This document shows positions 59,620 to 64,000 of a stretch of DNA of 64,000 nt, in pieces (positions within the stretch are counted from its first letter, which is position 1; every line of letters begins with the position of its first letter). The translations under genes and the position numbers were made by a program. The notes beneath the pieces were generated by a model. That model was not told the DNA's origin. It made no database searches and saw only the letters and a list, made by a program, of their open reading frames with translations. Location: the NCBI GenBank assembly GCA_905178155.1, contig CAJINV010000002.1, forward strand, positions 758,422 to 822,421, written 5' to 3'. Source of the stretch: Amoebophrya sp. A120 (lineage: Eukaryota; Sar; Dinophyceae; Syndiniales; Amoebophryaceae).

Positions 59620-59883
59620 AAAAAAACCGAATCACATCACACGACCTTTCATTTTTTTCATTTTCGGATCAAATACATTTTACTTTGATTTTCCTTTACG
59701 ACCGAGAGATCCACCTCGGGATTGCAAATACAAATCAGATCAGAATTTTAGTACCGTCTTGGCTACTTAAGCTACTTCTGCATCTACTGAAGACGCGTGG
59801 CGTTGCAGCAGAAATTGAGGAACCGAAGGAAAATTGTTTCTATTCCATGAATGTGTTGTCTGGCTTCACGTGGCGGACGCCTT

Positions 59884-60010
59884 GTCTCCTGTGCAAGCAT
59901 AAATGGAGTTGTCTGGCTCCACGAAGCCTCCTGTGCAAGCATAAATGGAGTTGTCTCCTGTGCAAGCATAAATGGAGTTGTCTCCTGTGCAATGTTGTTG
60001 TCTGGCTCCA
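59884..60010. repeat. short tandem repeat, about 27-bp unit
   Basis: The phrase cctgtgcaagcataaatgga occurs three times, each followed by gttgtc, with partial units and two copies of gttgtctggctccacgaa interspersed. Confidence 0.8.
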
Positions 60011-60203
60011 CGAATGTGTTGTCTGGCCAAGCATAAGAAATATCTGCGCTTCTTTGCATTGCGTTTTTCGCATGACAAACTGCGTTTTTGCATGACAGGA
60101 AAAAGGGTCTCTTCTTGGACACGCATCACAAACTTTTTGATCATCCCAGACAAGCATGACAAATCTCGCAGTCTTCCAGACCCAGACATTTTTGCATTTG
60201 ATA

Positions 60204-60534
60204 GTCTGAAACATTACGCTCGCCGTGTCTTTGTATTCGATACCGCGATATGCTCTGCAAGAGCATCGTACTCGTATTGCAGTCATGCATTACAAATCTT
60301 TTTCTCAAGGTCAATCCGCATTACAAATTTTATTTCTCATGCTGAGAAAATTTGTAATGCATTTATACGAGTACGATACTTTTGCAGCTCATACGCGAAA
60401 AGGGCCCCAGGCCGCCAATCGCATTTCGCCCGGCTGCACCCCTGGCTCTAACTTGCTCAGCCGTTCCAGCATGCAGGGGCACCACAGCTTCGGATTTAGC
60501 AGATTCAAGATGAGGACAACTCTGTTCCGGGGGA
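60204..60534 (-). pseudogene. truncated gene fragment carrying an A introner
   Basis: Minus-strand frame ending RNAIGGLGPFSR joins through the introner (60249-60393) to RYRIQRHGERNVSD, followed by a B-type introner end at 60203. Upstream it stops at the edge of block X (60535), which suggests that the repeat block truncated an older gene. Identity unknown. Confidence 0.35.
60249..60393. mobile_element. introner element, family A (145 bp)
   Basis: A-type inverted ends and a perfect TSD cgcga/cgcga. Confidence 0.88.
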
Positions 60535-60986
60535 CATCTAGACAAATAGAAGATCCGATCGCGACCATGATCCTCTGAACAGTTTACAGGTACTACCTGT
60601 AGACGACGGGGGAACCACAGGAACATCGCAAGCCTGTCGTGGTAGCGCCAAGCCCAACAAGCTCCACGCGCCAGATGGGTGCAATCTGTTCTTGCTGCGT
60701 GCGCATGGTAGTGGATCGTGATAGTCGTTTCTTTCCGCGAGAAGTGTGTTGTCTGGCTTCACGCGGCGGTGGACGCCTTGTCTGTTCTCAAAAACCACAA
60801 AGGTGGCGGTAGTGCGTCGTAAAAAAACCACAATGGTGCAGTGCGTTCTCAAAAACCACAGTGGTGTCTGTTCTCAAAAGCCACAAAATTTAAACTTGGC
60901 TTAAAACTTGGACACCCACTCGATATAGGAGCGGCGAATAATTTGCGGCGATTTTTTTTACAGGTGGTGTAAGTATAACCCCAGGG
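60535..60986. repeat. repeat block X, second copy
   Basis: Diverged copy of 54493-54885 with an extra internal tandem of ttctcaaaaaccac-type units (about 60787-60885). Confidence 0.8.
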
Positions 60987-61524
60987 TTTCTCCATCGAGC
61001 CGATGCCAATACCTCCAAGAGGAAAAACAAGAAATACTTGCAGGAGCGCCACTCTGCAACTCGATCTTGTAGTAGACCTGTATAGGCACGTCGGACCAGA
61101 TCGAACGTCGACCACCATATAGCAATTCTGAGTAGACCACCAAAAAATGAAGTCTGCGTAGACTTGAAATTCACAACATAGAAATCTTCTTGTCAGTTTT
61201 CAAAAACCACGACAGTGGCGGTAGTGCGTCGTAAAATAAATTTGGTTGAAGTGTGGCTGCGTTCGTACTTTTTCTTCTTCTTGGTGTGCGTTCGTACTTG
61301 TTCTTGGCATGGTATATTTTCAGGCGCGCCTCGGACTTGTAGGAAAACACTATACTTTGGATAGATTTTTTCCCCCCTGTAGTTTCTTTGACGTTTGCAG
61401 CACATTATTTTACTACAGAATTGCGCAGCTCTTCTTGACAATCATCTAGAGGAATCGTGCCTGAACTTCTACCGAGGTTTCCATTTTTCAGCACGCAGTC
61501 ACCCTGCGTTGGAAAAAATGGTCG

Positions 61525-61576
61525 CTAAAAGAGCTGGACTCCACCTATGTGCGACGCAGTCGGTCTCGCTTCCTCA
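61525..61576 (-). pseudogene. relic C-terminal exon of the secreted-protein family
   Basis: Encodes EEARPTASHIGGVQLF and a stop, matching EEARPTTASHIIAGVHV at the end of the paralogue at 57536. It lies beyond the present stop (61904) of the neighbouring gene, so an ancestral C-terminus appears to have been cut off. Confidence 0.6.
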
Positions 61577-61600
61577 ATGGCACGACCCTGCTATGCCATT

Positions 61601-61854
61601 TATGGATTGTAAAAGTGTCTGGGTCTGGAAGGTTGGAACTTGTAATGCTAGCTTTTCATATCGTAGAAAATCTGTATTGCATAACCAACAAAAGTCGCAG
61701 CCTCCTTTGCCATGCAAAAAGGCAGTTTCTCATGCGGATTGCTTATGAGAAAGCGTTTTGGGAAGTTGTCATGCCGGACTGCATTCGGAAGTGTTTTCAT
61801 CATGCACATTTTAGCATCTCAAGTTTCCAGACCCAGACATTTTTGCATTTCATA
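61601..61854. mobile_element. introner element, family B (254 bp)
   Basis: B-like ends; only a four-base repeat (aatg on the minus strand) flanks it. It sits between the current stop codon and the relic exon of the secreted-protein gene. Confidence 0.75.
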
Positions 61855-61903
61855 CATTCCGGCAAGCAGCAATTTGAAAAATCGCGAAACGTCACATCTT
61901 CCG

Positions 61904-63703
61904 TCACTGGTACTCGGGAACGCTATCGGTAAGCAAAGCTGTTTGGTAGTGGCTATCGACCAGCTCGTGCGACACGGTCATTTTTTTCACGGCCTATTGT
62001 TTGCAAAAGCGTCCCCATCCCAGAGTTCTTGTAACGCCCTTCTGCATGCTGAAAATGTTTCTCATACGAAGACCCGCGAGGAGAGGCAGTCTCTATTGGT
62101 GTTTTGCGATGTGTCATCAATCATGCTCAAATGCAAATCCACATAGTAGGCTTGATCTGTGACCACGCAGCTGCACTAGCTAAACGCGACTAGTACATTG
62201 CGGGCCCAAAGAACGAACTTGTCATGCGCAACAGCCAAAGCCTAGCGATTTGTCTAGCCGCTGTGCCACCTTGACTCTGGAGTGGAGACGTTTTTGCTCA
62301 CCATACGTCCGGCATTTGATGATCTATGATCCACTTCAACGCTTTCGCCGAGGATGGTGCTTTCTCCGCCCCCTGGATCTGCTTCAGGGGGTAGCGGTAA
62401 ATCATGACGTATTTCACGCGACTATCGTGCGTGTTCGTGTTTTCAATCTTAAGGGGTCCAACCCAATGCTCGAAAGGCCCCGGAGGGGTTTTGGACCAGA
62501 ATTTAGTGGCCTGGGCGATCGCGTGTTTCATCCACTTGCTCGATATGGAAGCGTCAGGTTTGAAATCGTCAAAGTTGAAATAATTTGTAATGCATAAAAT
62601 GCATGACCCGAGGTGCGTGCGTTGCAGAGCAGGCAAGTGAGGCCGATTGTAAGCCTGTTTGGGGTTACAGCTCGAGCTGCTAAAGTAGCATGAGAAAATC
62701 GCTCTTCTTTGCCTAAACAGCATCACAAACTGGCTTTAGGGACCACCAAAATTTGTCATGCGCCACTTAGAAACTGGGTTCCAACTGGCATCCATTTTAT
62801 GCATGACAAATTATTTCAACTTTGTCGATTTCAACTCTGACACATCATCCATATTCGACGGCTTGTACTTAAAGCTTGGCCCATCCACCACGGACCACCC
62901 GTCCGACGTACGGGGTTTTTTTTCCACGAACATGATGGGCAGCTTATCCTGAATAAAAACGCCCCCACGCCAGAGTTGTAATGCAGATTTGCAAAGACAG
63001 GAAGACTTGTAATGCGCATCCCCATGAGAGCCATTTCCAATCGTGTTTTGGAATTTGTGATGCTGTGAACAGGATGAGGTGGAGGTGGATTTGTTATGCG
63101 GCTTCCCTTGCTAAACTGCACTACAATACAGCCTGCAACTTGTTATGCGTGACTCACAAAACTCATAGGTTTGTGTTGCAAAATCCCCATCCTGACTCTG
63201 GTGTGGGTACGTTTTTACTCAGGATACAGGTGCCAGCTCATCCGATCATTGTCCTTTAGACGTTGTTCGAACTCTTCTTGGCTTCCACATCCGAAACAAA
63301 GTCCGCCACTATCCCAGCCCGGCGGCACAGGCTCGCGCTGCGGTTCTTTCGTAGGAGGATCTTCGGGATCATTTTTGCGTCCCGGTTCTTCCGAATGCTG
63401 CGTTGTGGGCGTCAACCAGTCGTGCGTTGTGGGCGGCCCGAATGTTGCAATTGCGCGCCGAAGGCTGCCGTCCCAATATGATCCACCCGGGCAAAGGTAC
63501 TCTTTGGGCGCACTCCCATTTCCCTGCGGCTCAACAAGACCGGAAACAGAGCCTTCCTGTGTGCGACGCTGAGCCGACGTTAACGCGACCCCACAAACCG
63601 GCTGTAGAGCTGCAACAAACAGGAGTAGAGCGGCCACGACAGCCACCATTTTTTGTTCTGTGGCACACGAAGAGGACCCACACGACTTCATTCTATTCAT
63701 CAT
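61904..63703 (-). CDS. secreted protein, paralogue of 57536-58698 (299 aa)
   Basis: Exons 63703-63227, 62944-62854, 62543-62306 and 61994-61904 plus three retained bases make 900 nt. Signal peptide KMVAVVAALLLFVAALQPVC. It shares with the paralogue the Pro/Glu-rich region, LCFGCGS, KLPIMFV, HWVGPLKI, VKYVMIYRYPL and TVSHELVDSHY. The C-terminus then differs (QTALLTDSVPEYQ), and a relic of the ancestral ending lies downstream at 61525-61576. It has three introners the paralogue lacks and lacks the one the paralogue has, so all four insertions happened after the gene duplication. Function unknown. Confidence 0.72.
61995..62305. mobile_element. introner element, family C (311 bp)
   Basis: Diverged C-type ends, TSD cggcc/cgtcc (4 of 5). 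Phase 1. Confidence 0.82.
62544..62853. mobile_element. introner element, family G (310 bp)
   Basis: G-type ends, TSD ctcga/ttcga (4 of 5). Much of its length matches the G copy at 32003-32277, including the tgttgcagagcaggcaagtg region with small changes. Phase 2. Confidence 0.88.
62945..63226. mobile_element. introner element, family C (282 bp)
   Basis: C-type inverted ends, TSD cagct/caggt (4 of 5). Phase 0, before the KLPIMFV block. Confidence 0.85.
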
Positions 63704-64000
63704 GCTCGTAGAAGCGCCGGATGCTCACAGAAACTTCTCGTCGACCAAAAATAGTTCTAGTTCGCAGTAGAATCCACAGAGACAAAGCCCACTTTAAGAT
63801 TTTTATTACCTTACAAGAGGACGCGCCAATTACAATTTGTTGGTCGCACAGACAGAGCAGAATGAGCCAGGGCTCAAGGCTTGTTGGCTGTCCGGTATCC
63901 AAATCAATTTACCTCCGCGATGAATTTTGTGGACACACAAGCAAAGAAAAGAAAATAGAAGACTGACTTGCCTCCACTACACTCTAGGTTTGGGCGTTCT

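Larger units (their letters stand above)
58699..61903. other. region with repeats and gene fragments
   Basis: Between the two secreted-protein genes. It contains the end of block Y, an uncertain ORF, a short tandem repeat, an A introner in a truncated gene piece, block X copy two, and a relic exon. No complete gene is supported. Confidence 0.5.
61113..64000. repeat. segmental duplication block Y, second copy
   Basis: Diverged duplicate of 57013-59008. Longer because of four introner insertions in or next to the gene. Runs off the window end. Confidence 0.8.

Noticed and set aside
59884-60010. CRISPR-like array
   Set aside because: The repeat units are directly adjacent or irregularly spaced, with no unique spacers, in a eukaryotic context. 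It is a simple tandem repeat.

Overview
This is eukaryotic nuclear DNA, probably from a marine alveolate. A syndinian dinoflagellate close to Amoebophrya fits best, because non-canonical, inverted-repeat introner introns are known there; the species is inferred and the sequence does not prove it. Every gene I can support (11) lies on the minus strand, as in dinoflagellate unidirectional gene arrays.

Main result: the genes are riddled with short introner elements. I place 48 non-redundant elements, most of 142-339 bp plus two large ones of 931 and 1142 bp, in eight inverted-repeat families. First bases of one end: A TATGCATTGCAAAAGTATCG; B TATCAAATGCAAAAATGTCT; C TATCCTGAGTAAAAACGTCC; D TATCCCGCGAAAAAACTGTT; E TATGAAAGTGCACAACTCCG; F TATCCCACGTGGTCTCTCCC; G TATGGAAGCGTCAGGTTTGA; H TATCGCATTCTCAAACGCTA. 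All families share the ends TAT(C/G)...(C/G)ATA and a 5-bp target-site duplication (TSD; 26 perfect, 18 with 4 of 5). Reading frames show that the host mRNA loses the whole element except one terminal base. Five TSD bases plus that one base make 6 nt, so each insertion adds exactly two codons in any phase. Six genes assembled by this rule have coding lengths divisible by three. Two paralogue pairs (one with an empty site, one with an intronless member) show the two extra residues directly. None of the junctions is GT-AG.

Layout, left to right, all genes minus strand: acidic hypothetical (1042-3682); GC-rich island (4.25-5.75 kb); mitochondrial IF-2 with ten introner introns (6005-14351); TBC1D20/Gyp8-like Rab GAP (14746-16677); small predicted mitochondrial protein (17357-17991); GC-rich island (18.3-20.3 kb); 3' end of a giant membrane protein; 100-N gap (22189-22288). 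Bases 22289-32095 repeat 12382-22188 almost perfectly (offset 9907) and look like an unmerged contig overlap, so the second copies of these genes are probably artefacts. After that come the giant 2806-residue Q/N/S-rich membrane protein (30903-40907), a predicted mitochondrial membrane protein (41513-42621), a paralogue pair with one 12-introner member (43270-48038) and one intronless member (49067-51049), and a short-chain dehydrogenase/reductase (51778-54159). The right end (54.5-64 kb) holds diverged segmental duplications carrying two paralogous secreted proteins (57536-58698 and 61904-63703).

Functionally the window mixes housekeeping (mitochondrial translation, Rab regulation, an oxidoreductase) with lineage-specific membrane and secreted proteins. 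No transposase or other mobilising enzyme is encoded here, so all introners seen are non-autonomous.
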